A stretch of DNA of 64,000 bases from JACKFB01 sp041389525 (lineage in GTDB: Bacteria; Myxococcota_A; UBA9042; PHBI01; JACKFB01): positions 1 through 64,000 of the forward strand of contig JAWKRR010000017.1 in the NCBI GenBank assembly GCA_041389525.1, given 5' to 3'. The position numbers were made by a program, and so were the translations under genes. Below are positions 16,693-25,089 of the stretch, piece after piece; within the stretch, counting starts at the first letter, position 1, and every line of letters begins with the position of its first letter. A model generated the notes under the pieces. It worked only from the letters and a program-made list of their open reading frames with translations, was not told the DNA's origin and ran no database searches.

Positions 16693-19600
16693 CTACGGGA
16701 AGTCCAAGACCGCGGTGGGCGTCGGGACGTCGGGACCGCTGGTGTTGATTCCGAGCTGCCCTTTGTCGTTGCGGCCCCAGCAGTAGAGCGTCCCCGCCGC
16801 CATCGCGCAGGTGTGCGCGCGGCCCAGGGCGAGGTCGGTCACGTCGCTGAGGCCGGCGACCACGGTGGGGCCATTCACGGTCGCCGAGTTCCCGGTGCCG
16901 ATCTGCCCGTCCGTGTTCACTCCCCAGCACGTCAGCGTCTTATCGCTCAAGATGGCGCAGGTGTGTTCGAGGCCGGCGACGACCCGCACCACCTTGCCGA
17001 AGCTGGGGATCGAGCGCGGCACCTTCACGGTGGGCCCGGCGCCGGCGCCGAGCTTGCCTTGGTCGTTGTCGCCCCAGCACGCCAGGGTCCCCGACGGGCG
17101 CAGCGCGCAGACGTGGCCCAGGCCGAGGGTCAGGGCGCTGGCCTGCCAGAGCTGGGCGCTGCCCGGGGCGACGGCCGCGGGCCACGGGCGGACGCCGCTG
17201 GTGCCGTTTCCAAGCTGCGACGTCACATTGTCGCCCCAGCAGTAGACGCCGCCCGCGCTGAGCACGGCGCAGGTCCCCGATTCGCCAGCGCCCACCTGAC
17301 TGGCCGCGTCGGGCAGCGGCACGTGGAAGGGCAGCGTCACGTCGTCGGTCGGCAGGCCGTTGCCGACCTGATGCCCGAAGTCGCGGCCCCAGCAGTGCAC
17401 GTCGCCCGCGTGGGAGAGCGCGCAGGTGTGCAGCGCGCCGACCTCCACGTCGTAGGCGTCGTCCAGGCCGACCGCCTCGAGCAACGTCGGGCCGGTGATC
17501 TTGCCGCCGTTGCCTAGCTGCCCGTCGTCGTTGAGGCCCCAGCACAGTACGCGGGCGTCGTCGGTGACCCCGCAGGTGTGGCGGTCGAAGCTCGAGATGT
17601 CGACGAATGGCGACGCGTTGCCCAGCTCGACCGGCACCAGCGAGCCGGTCATTCCGGTAGTTCCCAGCTGGCTCTTTGCGTTGTCGCCGAAGCAGACCGC
17701 GCTGCCGTCGGCCCGCACGGCGCAGGTGTGGCTGGTGCCCGCCGCGAGGCGCGAGCGCAGGTCCGGGCCGGCGCCGCAGACCCCACCGCTGCACGCGCTC
17801 TGAGGACCGCAAGGCAGGCCATCGGTGTCCGCCGCCACCTCACAGCTCAAGGTCGCCGGGCACGAGTCCGCGGTGCAAGGGTCGCCGTCGTCGCAGACCC
17901 CGCACGCCCCGAACGGCGCCAGCCCGATGACCGCGCCCGGCAGCGTCTTCGTCTCCGTGGTCCCGTCCCCGCCCTGCCCTTCGTCGCTGGCGCCCCAGCA
18001 CACCATCGTCCCGTCGCCCCGGCGCGCGCAGGTCGAGTCCAGCCCCGCGGCGACCTCGACCACGCCGGTCAGCCCCGGCACGGTCACGGGCGTCGTCTGC
18101 TTGTCGGTCACGCCGTTGCCGACCTGCCCCATCGTGTTGGTACCCCAGCACGCGACCGTCCCCTCTTGGCGCAGCGCGCACACGTGGAAGCGGCCACCCG
18201 CCAGCGCCGTGACCCCGCTGACCCCAACCAGCGCCGCCGTCTTCTGCGAGCCCACAGCCCCCAACCCCAGCGCGCCCGAGACCGCCTCGCCCCAGCACGC
18301 GACCTTGCCGTCGATGGACACCGCGCACGAGTGCGCCACGCCCAGCGCCATCGAGCGAATGCGCAAGAACCCCGCCTTGCCCGGCGCCACGTCGACGGCC
18401 ACCAGCGCGTCGTTCGCCAGCCCGTTGCCGAGCCGCCCCGCCGATCCGCTGCCCCAGCAACTCACCCGCCCGCCGACCCGAATCGCGCAGCTGTGGTCCT
18501 CGCCGACCGCGATGGCGACGGCGTCTTTGACCTGCACGACCGGCACGGGCGCCAGCTCCTTCCCGCCCACCGGCGCGCCCTTTCCGAGCTGCCCGTTGAC
18601 GTGCCAACCCCAGCAATAGACGCGCCCATCGGGGGTCAGCCCGCACGCGTGATGCTCGCCCATGCGGACGTCCGCGAAGCTCAGCCCGCCGATGACCTCC
18701 GACGGCACCGAGCGGTCCACACCCGTCCCGTCGCCCAGCTCGCCGCTGCTCCCGTCGCCCCAGCACGCAGCGCTCCCGTCGTCTCGCAGCGCGCAGGTCT
18801 GGTCTGACCGCGCGCTGATCCCGATGACGCCCTGAAGCCCCGGCACGTTGTCCGGGTAGGTGCGGTGCGTCGTCAGCAGCTCGCCCAACCCCAGCTGCCC
18901 CTGGTCGTTGGCGCCCCACGCCGCCACGCTGCCGTCCGCCCGCGCCCACACGGTGTGGTCATTGCCCAGGCTCAGCGTCGCGTTCACGCCCGTCGGCTCG
19001 GTGCACGCCGCCGCCTTGCACAGCATGCCGATGGCGCACGGCGTCCCGTCAGGCATCCCGACCGGAGCGCAGCCCGTCGGCGTGCAGAAGTCGTCGGTGC
19101 ACGGGTTCTGGTCGTCGCAGAGGCCGCACACCGCGTGCTCGGTCAGCCCCACGACCGCCACCGGCGTCGCGGTGTTCTGCGTGGTCCCGTCACCGAGCTG
19201 GCCGTAGAAGTCGTTGCCCCAGCAGCGCACGCTCTCGTCCTGACTCAGCGCGCAGGCGAAGTCCAGACCGGCGGCCACCTCGACCGCGGTCGACAGCCCC
19301 GACACGGCCACCGGCGACGTCGACGCCACCAGCCCGCCGTCCCCAAGCTGCCCGTCGGTGCCTTGGCCCCAGCACACCACCTCGCCGCCTTGCCGCACCG
19401 CACACGAGAAATCGTCACCCGCCGCGACCATGGTCGCGTCGACGAGGTTCTTCACGTTCACCGGGGTCGCACCGTTGCCCACGCCCGCGCTGCCGAGCTG
19501 CCCGCTGGAGTTGCTGCCCCAGCACTTGACCGCGCCCGGCACCACCGCGCACGAGTGAGACAGCCCGGCGGCCACAGACACCGCGCCCGTCACCCCGACC

Positions 19601-21825
19601 ACCACCGCCGCCGTCCCGGTCGTCGACCCGCTGGCCTGCCCCGTCTGGCCCGCCCCGTTGTCGCCCCAGCACGAGACCGCGCCGCCACTTCGCAACGCAC
19701 AATTGTGCTGAAAGCCCGCCGCGAGCTGCCTCGCGTCGCTCAGACCGACCGCCTTCGCCGGAAACAGGCTCTGCGCGAGGGCCGGGTCTCCGAGCTGCTT
19801 CTGCAGGTTCGGGCCCCAGCAATACACCGCGCCCGCGCTGTCGATGGCGCACGCGTGCCGCCCGCCAATCCTCAGCGCGGTGGCCTGCGACAGGCCGAGC
19901 ACGCGGTCCGGGGTCGCGGTCTTCGCCGTGGTGCCGACGCCGAGCTGCCCCGAGCTGTTCCAACCCCAGCACCACAGCGTCGCGTCGACCAGCAGCGCGC
20001 AGGTCGTGTCGCGCGCCGCGCTGACGCTGACGGCCGCGACCGGCAGCGCGACGATATCCACAGGGATCGTCTGGTTCGGCGACTCACGCCCGATGCCAAG
20101 CTGCCCCCGGTCGTTCCGGCCCCAGTAGGCCACCGACCCGTCCTTGCGCAGGACGCACGCGTGGTCCGATCCCGCGGCCAGACGCCCCGTCTGCGTCGGC
20201 GCCGGAGGAGCCGGCGGGACCACGCACTCCCCACCGATGCACACCGTCCCCGTCCCGCACGGCGTGCCGTCGGGCGCGAGTGCCGCCGGCTCGCACATCC
20301 CGTCCTTGCACCCCTCCGCGATGGTGCACGGATCCGCGTCGTCGCAGGCCACGCCATCGGCGGCCAGGGTCGGCACGCACTGCCCGTCGACCGAGTTGCA
20401 GGTCACCTTGGCCTCGCACAGGTCGGGCGCCGGGCAAGTCACCTGCTTGCCGGCCGTGCAGACGCTATCCTGGCACGTATCGCCCTGGGTGCACGGGTCG
20501 GCGTCGTTGCACGGAGAGCCCGCCGCCTTGGGCGCGTATCCGCAGACGCCATCGGCCGGATTGCACACGCCCGGCTGCTCGCATTGCTGCGGTGCGGGAC
20601 ACACCAGCGGCGCCGCCCCGGTACAGATCCCAGCCTGGCACGTGTCGACCGTGGTGCACTTATTGCCGTCGTTGCACGCGAACCCATCGGGCCCCGGCGC
20701 AGCGCCGCAGCTACCGTCTGCCGCATTGCACAGCGCCAGCTTGCACGGGTCCTCAGGCGCCGGACACACCACCGCAGTCCCGGGAAGAATCGCGCAGACC
20801 GGCTTGGCGCCGCTCTTGTCGCAGTAGGATTTCCCGTGGCACGCATTCGACGGCGGCGCGCAGTCCGCGTCCTCCGCGCAGGCACACGGCGTCGTCGCCA
20901 CGCACCCGCCCGCCTTGCACGCCCCCAGCGCCGAGCACGCCGAATCCGGGTCGCACGGCACCCCATCGACCGGCGTGTGCACCACCACACCGCTCACGCA
21001 CGCGTCGTCGGTACACGGGTTCTGGTCATCCACCGGCAGCGGCGACCCCAGACAGGTCTCCTGCCCAAACTGCGTCAGCAAGCACGTGTCGTTGACAGTG
21101 CAAGGGTTGCCGTCGCTGCACGAGATCCCCTCGACGAACAGCGTCTGGATGCACCCGGTCTTCGCCGTGCAGGTCCACGTCCAGCACGGGCTCTTCACGT
21201 TCGCCTCAGCGCAGCTCTCCGTCTCGCCGCTCGCCGCGCAGACCCCCGCCCCGTCGCACTTGTCCAGCGAGCACTTGTCCGCGTCCAGGTCGCAGGTCGT
21301 CCCCGCGGGCGCCGGGATCGGCAGCGTGCACGCGCCACTCGAGGCCTCGCACGCCCACTGCGCGATGCAGGGGTCCGTCGACACCGGGCACACCACGCGC
21401 GTGTCCAGCACGGGCTGACACTTCCCAGCCTGACAGCTCGCCTCGCCGAAGCAGGACACGTCGCACTTCGTGCCGTCGGCGACGTCCTCGTAGACGCAGC
21501 CCACGCCCCACTCGCAGGTCCCGGCGCGACACGGCCCCTCGGCGTCGCAGGTCAGGTTGGCCCCGCCCGCGCAACCCCCGATCTCGCAGAGGTCCCCGAC
21601 GGTGCACGGGTCCCCGTCATCGCAGGGCGTCCCGACCAGCTGCCCCACGCACGACTTCACGGTGACCACATCGGTCTCGGGCTGCGTATCCACCGTCGGC
21701 AGGTCGCCCGCCACGTCCGGCCCCACCAGCACGTCGCCACCCGCGTCGCCGCCCGCCGAGTCGGCGCAACCGGCCAAGCCCAGCACCAGCAGCGCCACGC
21801 CCGCACGCCACACGCCTCTGCCCAT
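16693..21825 (-). CDS. Giant surface lipoprotein with three RCC1-type seven-bladed propellers
   Basis: 1710 aa. The lipobox LGLAGC puts lipid on Cys20. Residues about 55-540 are disulfide-rich repeats built on 'C(D/N)D.(D/N)PCT' with spacing typical of Myxococcota lipoproteins. Then three RCC1 blocks follow at about 545-895, 950-1305 and 1360-1710, separated by short Cys-rich linkers (LCDDQNPCTDDFC, VCDDGDPCTADSC). Each block contains exactly seven 'CWG.N..GQLG' blade motifs, 21 in all, so three complete propellers are expected. A Cys before most WG motifs pairs with 'H(T/S)CA' upstream and may staple blades together outside the cell. RCC1 propellers bind proteins; no catalytic site is seen. 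Likely surface adhesion or recognition. Same strand as the FadL gene upstream, 67 nt away. Confidence 0.9.
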   Translation of the reverse strand: MGRGVWRAGVALLVLGLAGCADSAGGDAGGDVLVGPDVAGDLPTVDTQPETDVVTVKSCVGQLVGTPCDDGDPCTVGDLCEIGGCAGGANLTCDAEGPCRAGTCEWGVGCVYEDVADGTKCDVSCFGEASCQAGKCQPVLDTRVVCPVSTDPCIAQWACEASSGACTLPIPAPAGTTCDLDADKCSLDKCDGAGVCAASGETESCAEANVKSPCWTWTCTAKTGCIQTLFVEGISCSDGNPCTVNDTCLLTQFGQETCLGSPLPVDDQNPCTDDACVSGVVVHTPVDGVPCDPDSACSALGACKAGGCVATTPCACAEDADCAPPSNACHGKSYCDKSGAKPVCAILPGTAVVCPAPEDPCKLALCNAADGSCGAAPGPDGFACNDGNKCTTVDTCQAGICTGAAPLVCPAPQQCEQPGVCNPADGVCGYAPKAAGSPCNDADPCTQGDTCQDSVCTAGKQVTCPAPDLCEAKVTCNSVDGQCVPTLAADGVACDDADPCTIAEGCKDGMCEPAALAPDGTPCGTGTVCIGGECVVPPAPPAPTQTGRLAAGSDHACVLRKDGSVAYWGRNDRGQLGIGRESPNQTIPVDIVALPVAAVSVSAARDTTCALLVDATLWCWGWNSSGQLGVGTTAKTATPDRVLGLSQATALRIGGRHACAIDSAGAVYCWGPNLQKQLGDPALAQSLFPAKAVGLSDARQLAAGFQHNCALRSGGAVSCWGDNGAGQTGQASGSTTGTAAVVVGVTGAVSVAAGLSHSCAVVPGAVKCWGSNSSGQLGSAGVGNGATPVNVKNLVDATMVAAGDDFSCAVRQGGEVVCWGQGTDGQLGDGGLVASTSPVAVSGLSTAVEVAAGLDFACALSQDESVRCWGNDFYGQLGDGTTQNTATPVAVVGLTEHAVCGLCDDQNPCTDDFCTPTGCAPVGMPDGTPCAIGMLCKAAACTEPTGVNATLSLGNDHTVWARADGSVAAWGANDQGQLGLGELLTTHRTYPDNVPGLQGVIGISARSDQTCALRDDGSAACWGDGSSGELGDGTGVDRSVPSEVIGGLSFADVRMGEHHACGLTPDGRVYCWGWHVNGQLGKGAPVGGKELAPVPVVQVKDAVAIAVGEDHSCAIRVGGRVSCWGSGSAGRLGNGLANDALVAVDVAPGKAGFLRIRSMALGVAHSCAVSIDGKVACWGEAVSGALGLGAVGSQKTAALVGVSGVTALAGGRFHVCALRQEGTVACWGTNTMGQVGNGVTDKQTTPVTVPGLTGVVEVAAGLDSTCARRGDGTMVCWGASDEGQGGDGTTETKTLPGAVIGLAPFGACGVCDDGDPCTADSCPATLSCEVAADTDGLPCGPQSACSGGVCGAGPDLRSRLAAGTSHTCAVRADGSAVCFGDNAKSQLGTTGMTGSLVPVELGNASPFVDISSFDRHTCGVTDDARVLCWGLNDDGQLGNGGKITGPTLLEAVGLDDAYDVEVGALHTCALSHAGDVHCWGRDFGHQVGNGLPTDDVTLPFHVPLPDAASQVGAGESGTCAVLSAGGVYCWGDNVTSQLGNGTSGVRPWPAAVAPGSAQLWQASALTLGLGHVCALRPSGTLACWGDNDQGKLGAGAGPTVKVPRSIPSFGKVVRVVAGLEHTCAILSDKTLTCWGVNTDGQIGTGNSATVNGPTVVAGLSDVTDLALGRAHTCAMAAGTLYCWGRNDKGQLGINTSGPDVPTPTAVLDFP

Positions 21826-21892
21826 CGACCGCCTCCCTCGCCGCGTCAGCGCACATTACCAGAAGCGAGGGTCGACTCGATGGCTCTTCGAT

Positions 21893-23335
21893 TCAGAACA
21901 CCAGCCCGAGGGTCCCGGCCAGGGTCAGCACGCGCATGCGGTACTCGCCGTTCGCCAGGTCGTAGGCCGACGACTTCACAGTCCGCGGGATCAGCCACTG
22001 GATATCGCCCTCGAGGCCTAGCCACACCATCTTCCCGAAGCGCATGCGCCCCATCGGCGACACCCGCAGCCGGTGACCGTCGGGGCTGCTCACGTCCACG
22101 GTGCTGTCAGGCGAAAATGGCGAGTGGTAGCCGACGCGCAGCCCGTACTCCGAGCGCGCGTTGGGTCGAAACCCGCCTGTCAGCTCGACCTGCAGCGTGT
22201 CGCGCCAGTTTCGCGGCAGCTTGATGCGCGTGACCGGGCCGATACCCAGCGCCGACTGCGCCAGGTCGTCGGACCGCAGCGTCACGTCGAAGTTCTTCAC
22301 CCGCGAGTAGCGCACGCCCTCGATGCTGCCGGTCAGCGACCACTTCTCGTTCGGCGTCCACTGCAACGCGACGCGCAGACTCTTCGGCAACTGAAAACTC
22401 ACCCACGCGTCGCCCCGAATCTGCGCCGGATACTGCAGCCCCTGGCTCGCGAGGTCGCGGGTGAAGTAGTCGTCGTTCATGTCGAGGGTGAAGCTGCCCT
22501 TGAAGGTCATCGGAGCGCTGTGCGTGTAGGCGGCGCCGATGCGAACGCGCTTGGACACGTCGGCCGTCGCGCCCAGAACAAAGCTCCACGACCACGCCTG
22601 CGCCTGCCGGATCACCACCTGCCGGCTCAGCACGTCCAGCTCGCGCACGCTGGCCGGCGCGTCGATCCCGAAGTCGTTGGCCTGCTCGATGGGCGGCCGC
22701 GCCAGCGCATCCGCGATGAGGTCGGTGCCCGCCAGGTCCTGCACCTTCTGCATCTCCAGCGCACCGGTGACCAAGCTGACGCCCACGCCCAGGGTCAGCC
22801 AATCCGTCGCCCGCACCGAGACCGCCGGCGTCACGTAGCCCGCCAGGATCGTCGCTTTTTGGAGCGCCCAGCGCTGGTCGCCCCCGTCGTCGAAGCTGAT
22901 GATCGCCCCAAAGGGCGCGTAGATCCCGAGTCCCAGCGCCACCCGCTTGCCCACCGGGATCGCCGCGAAGAGGCTGCCCGTCGCCAAGATCCCGTCCGCC
23001 GCGACGGACTTCGACCGCCCGGTCTTCGAGGCGTCCACGTCCGACGGCTCCAGCGGCTCGGCGAAGACGAAGCCGTCCTCGTGCTGGTAGGTCGCCCGCC
23101 GGTCGCGCGCGTAGCCGATGTGCAGCAGCACGATGCCTGCCGCCCCAAGGATCTCGGGCTTCTCTAGCCTCGCGAGGTTGCCGGGGTTCCAGTACACCGC
23201 CGAGGCGTCGTCGCGGGTCGCGGTCCCAAACCCCGAGCCGATGAGCGGCGTGGCGAGTCCGCTGGCCGCCGCCGACGGAGCCCACGCCAGGGCCGCGCAG
23301 AGCGCGACGGCCACAGTACGAAGCAGCCGCCCCAT
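21893..23335 (-). CDS. FadL/OmpP1/TodX-type outer-membrane porin
   Basis: 480 aa with a Sec signal (VALCAALAWAPSAAA) and the family hallmark right after it: 'GLATPLIGSGFGTATRDDASAVYWNPGNLARL', which spans residues 26-57 and corresponds to the FadL N-terminal hatch with 'A..NPA'. The rest alternates amphipathic strands of the 14-stranded barrel and ends in an aromatic residue (LGLVF), as outer-membrane proteins do. FadL proteins pass hydrophobic compounds such as fatty acids or aromatics across the outer membrane by lateral opening. The ATG overlaps the stop of the upstream lipoprotein gene (TGATG), so it is co-translated with the three paralogous lipoproteins, which may feed or gate it. The substrate is unknown. 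Confidence 0.9.
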   Translation of the reverse strand: MGRLLRTVAVALCAALAWAPSAAASGLATPLIGSGFGTATRDDASAVYWNPGNLARLEKPEILGAAGIVLLHIGYARDRRATYQHEDGFVFAEPLEPSDVDASKTGRSKSVAADGILATGSLFAAIPVGKRVALGLGIYAPFGAIISFDDGGDQRWALQKATILAGYVTPAVSVRATDWLTLGVGVSLVTGALEMQKVQDLAGTDLIADALARPPIEQANDFGIDAPASVRELDVLSRQVVIRQAQAWSWSFVLGATADVSKRVRIGAAYTHSAPMTFKGSFTLDMNDDYFTRDLASQGLQYPAQIRGDAWVSFQLPKSLRVALQWTPNEKWSLTGSIEGVRYSRVKNFDVTLRSDDLAQSALGIGPVTRIKLPRNWRDTLQVELTGGFRPNARSEYGLRVGYHSPFSPDSTVDVSSPDGHRLRVSPMGRMRFGKMVWLGLEGDIQWLIPRTVKSSAYDLANGEYRMRVLTLAGTLGLVF

Positions 23336-25089
23336 CAGCGCACCCTCGTGATGATGAGCGGCAGCGTGTACGCGCCCTCTTTGCCGCCCACGACGACTCG
23401 GTAGGCGCGGCCCGCGTCGTCGGCGACGTAAAGCTGGTCGCCGGCGGTGACGCGGACCTTCTCGCGCTGCGTGTCTCCAGAGAGCGCGACGCGGCTCGAC
23501 AAGCGCTCGGTCAGCGCCTCGTCGCTGAAGAACCCGACCTTGGAGTAGCCCGCGAAGTCCCGCAGCGGCGAGCCGTCATCGGCCTGGGCGATGTCGGCCT
23601 CCGAGACGAAATACAGCCAGTCCCCAGCTAGGTTTTCGGCGACCCCGGCCGGCGCGCGCACATAGTAGATGTCTGGCGCGCCGTCGCCGTTCGCGAACAA
23701 GAAGCGCGCGGCCTCCACCAGCGCCGACGGGTCTCTGCGCAGGTTCTCTTTGAGCGTCTCGATGATGCCGTCGTTGTCGAGGCCGATCTCCAGGTCACTC
23801 AGGGCGAACTGCACGTTGGCCTCGCCCTCGGCAAGCGGCGGCACGCCGGCCCCCGCGTCGTGCATGCGCGTCTGGACCACCTCGACCAGCAGGTCCCAGA
23901 TGTAGAGCGGCGGCGGCGGCGGCCCGAGGTTCGCCTTGGTGGCCGTCTCAAACCACCCGTCCTCGATCTCTACAGTCGCCACCGGGCTCTCCGACGCCCC
24001 CAGCTGGTAAGCCAGCCCGAGATCCCAGTCGCCCCAGCGCGCCCTGGCCGCGTCGGCGACCACCCGCTCCAAGGTCCACGGCGGCGCGCGCCAGACCTCG
24101 CCGTTGCCGGTGGGCCAGGGCAGCGGGCTGTCGCCGGCGGCGATCCACTCGGGCGACTCGGCGATGGCGAAGGTCAGGGTCGTCACCCGAGGTCCGCCCG
24201 GCGCAAGGCCCTCGATGCGCAGCCAGTCGGCGTCGTCGAAGTCGAACATCCCCTCGGGCTCAAACCCGATGGAGTTGACGTTCGCCACCGTGGCCGAGGT
24301 CAGGTCCACGCCCTTCAGCGGCAGCGCGTTCAGGCCGACGCGCACGCTCATGGCGAAGTCGTCGGTCAGCAGCGGCGCTTCGGTCGCGCCCAGCAAAAAC
24401 CCGGGGTGGAACTGGCCGTTTTGCTGATACGGGCCGTAGCGGCTCGCGAGGCTGCGCATGTCGGTCAGCGCGTCTTCCAGCGTCACGGGCAAATGCCCGC
24501 GGGGGACCGGCGTGCCGTCACGGCGGGTGCGGGCATTTGGGTGGGTCGAGACGACGCCGCCCAGGATGGCGTCCTTGACCGCGCCGGTGGACAGGAAGGG
24601 GTCGGTGGTGCCGATGCCCATGGCGTCCGCGAGGATCTGGCCGGGCGACAGGCCGATCTTCACCGACAGGTCCAGCAGGGGCTCGAGCGCCGTGCCGCGG
24701 AGGTCGGCCGTGTCGGGGGTCATGGAGAGCAGGCGCACGAGGTTGGACTCGGCGACGCTGAGCTCAGGCGAGGCGGGGTCTTTGGCCTTGATGGCGTCCA
24801 GGGCGTGGTCAAAGAGCGCAGGATCCGTCGTGCTCCCAGAGAGATCGAGGTCCATCAGCCACATGGACTGCCGCAGCGCGACCGGCAGCTTGAGCATGTC
24901 CGAGCGGGTGAGGCGCTTCTCGAAGCGGGTGACGTCGAAGCGGGTCGCGCGGAGGGTGACCGTGCGGGTCTCGCCGACAGCAAGCTCGCTGCGGTCGGCG
25001 GGGGCCAGCGTGGGGTCGGTGAGGCAGGCGCTGAGGCCGGCGCTGACAGCGAGCGCTGAGAGGAGGACGGCGAGCTGGCTTATCTTCAT
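23335..25089 (-). CDS. Paralogous lipoprotein 3 (core domain only)
   Basis: 584 aa. Signal with lipobox VSAGLSAC. This is the shortest of three tandem paralogues and consists only of their shared core. Motifs common to all three are 'L.MTP.TADL.G', here LLSMTPDTADLRGTALE, then 'LTDM.SL...GP' with 'HPG' (LTDMRSLASRYGP, FHPGFLLG), and 'IWDLLVE.VQ.R.HD' near residue 410. The core looks like mixed alpha/beta without known enzyme motifs. It is coupled to the upstream paralogue by ATGA and to the FadL gene by TGATG. The operon suggests a surface or periplasmic complex for a hydrophobic compound, which is inference. No family is recognised. Confidence 0.75.
   Translation of the reverse strand: MKISQLAVLLSALAVSAGLSACLTDPTLAPADRSELAVGETRTVTLRATRFDVTRFEKRLTRSDMLKLPVALRQSMWLMDLDLSGSTTDPALFDHALDAIKAKDPASPELSVAESNLVRLLSMTPDTADLRGTALEPLLDLSVKIGLSPGQILADAMGIGTTDPFLSTGAVKDAILGGVVSTHPNARTRRDGTPVPRGHLPVTLEDALTDMRSLASRYGPYQQNGQFHPGFLLGATEAPLLTDDFAMSVRVGLNALPLKGVDLTSATVANVNSIGFEPEGMFDFDDADWLRIEGLAPGGPRVTTLTFAIAESPEWIAAGDSPLPWPTGNGEVWRAPPWTLERVVADAARARWGDWDLGLAYQLGASESPVATVEIEDGWFETATKANLGPPPPPLYIWDLLVEVVQTRMHDAGAGVPPLAEGEANVQFALSDLEIGLDNDGIIETLKENLRRDPSALVEAARFLFANGDGAPDIYYVRAPAGVAENLAGDWLYFVSEADIAQADDGSPLRDFAGYSKVGFFSDEALTERLSSRVALSGDTQREKVRVTAGDQLYVADDAGRAYRVVVGGKEGAYTLPLIITRVR

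Noticed and set aside
18865..22224. 1119-codon plus-strand frame
   Set aside because: It is the antisense of the RCC1 lipoprotein. The translation is Arg/Ala/His-rich without domains, as expected for the reverse of high-GC coding DNA.
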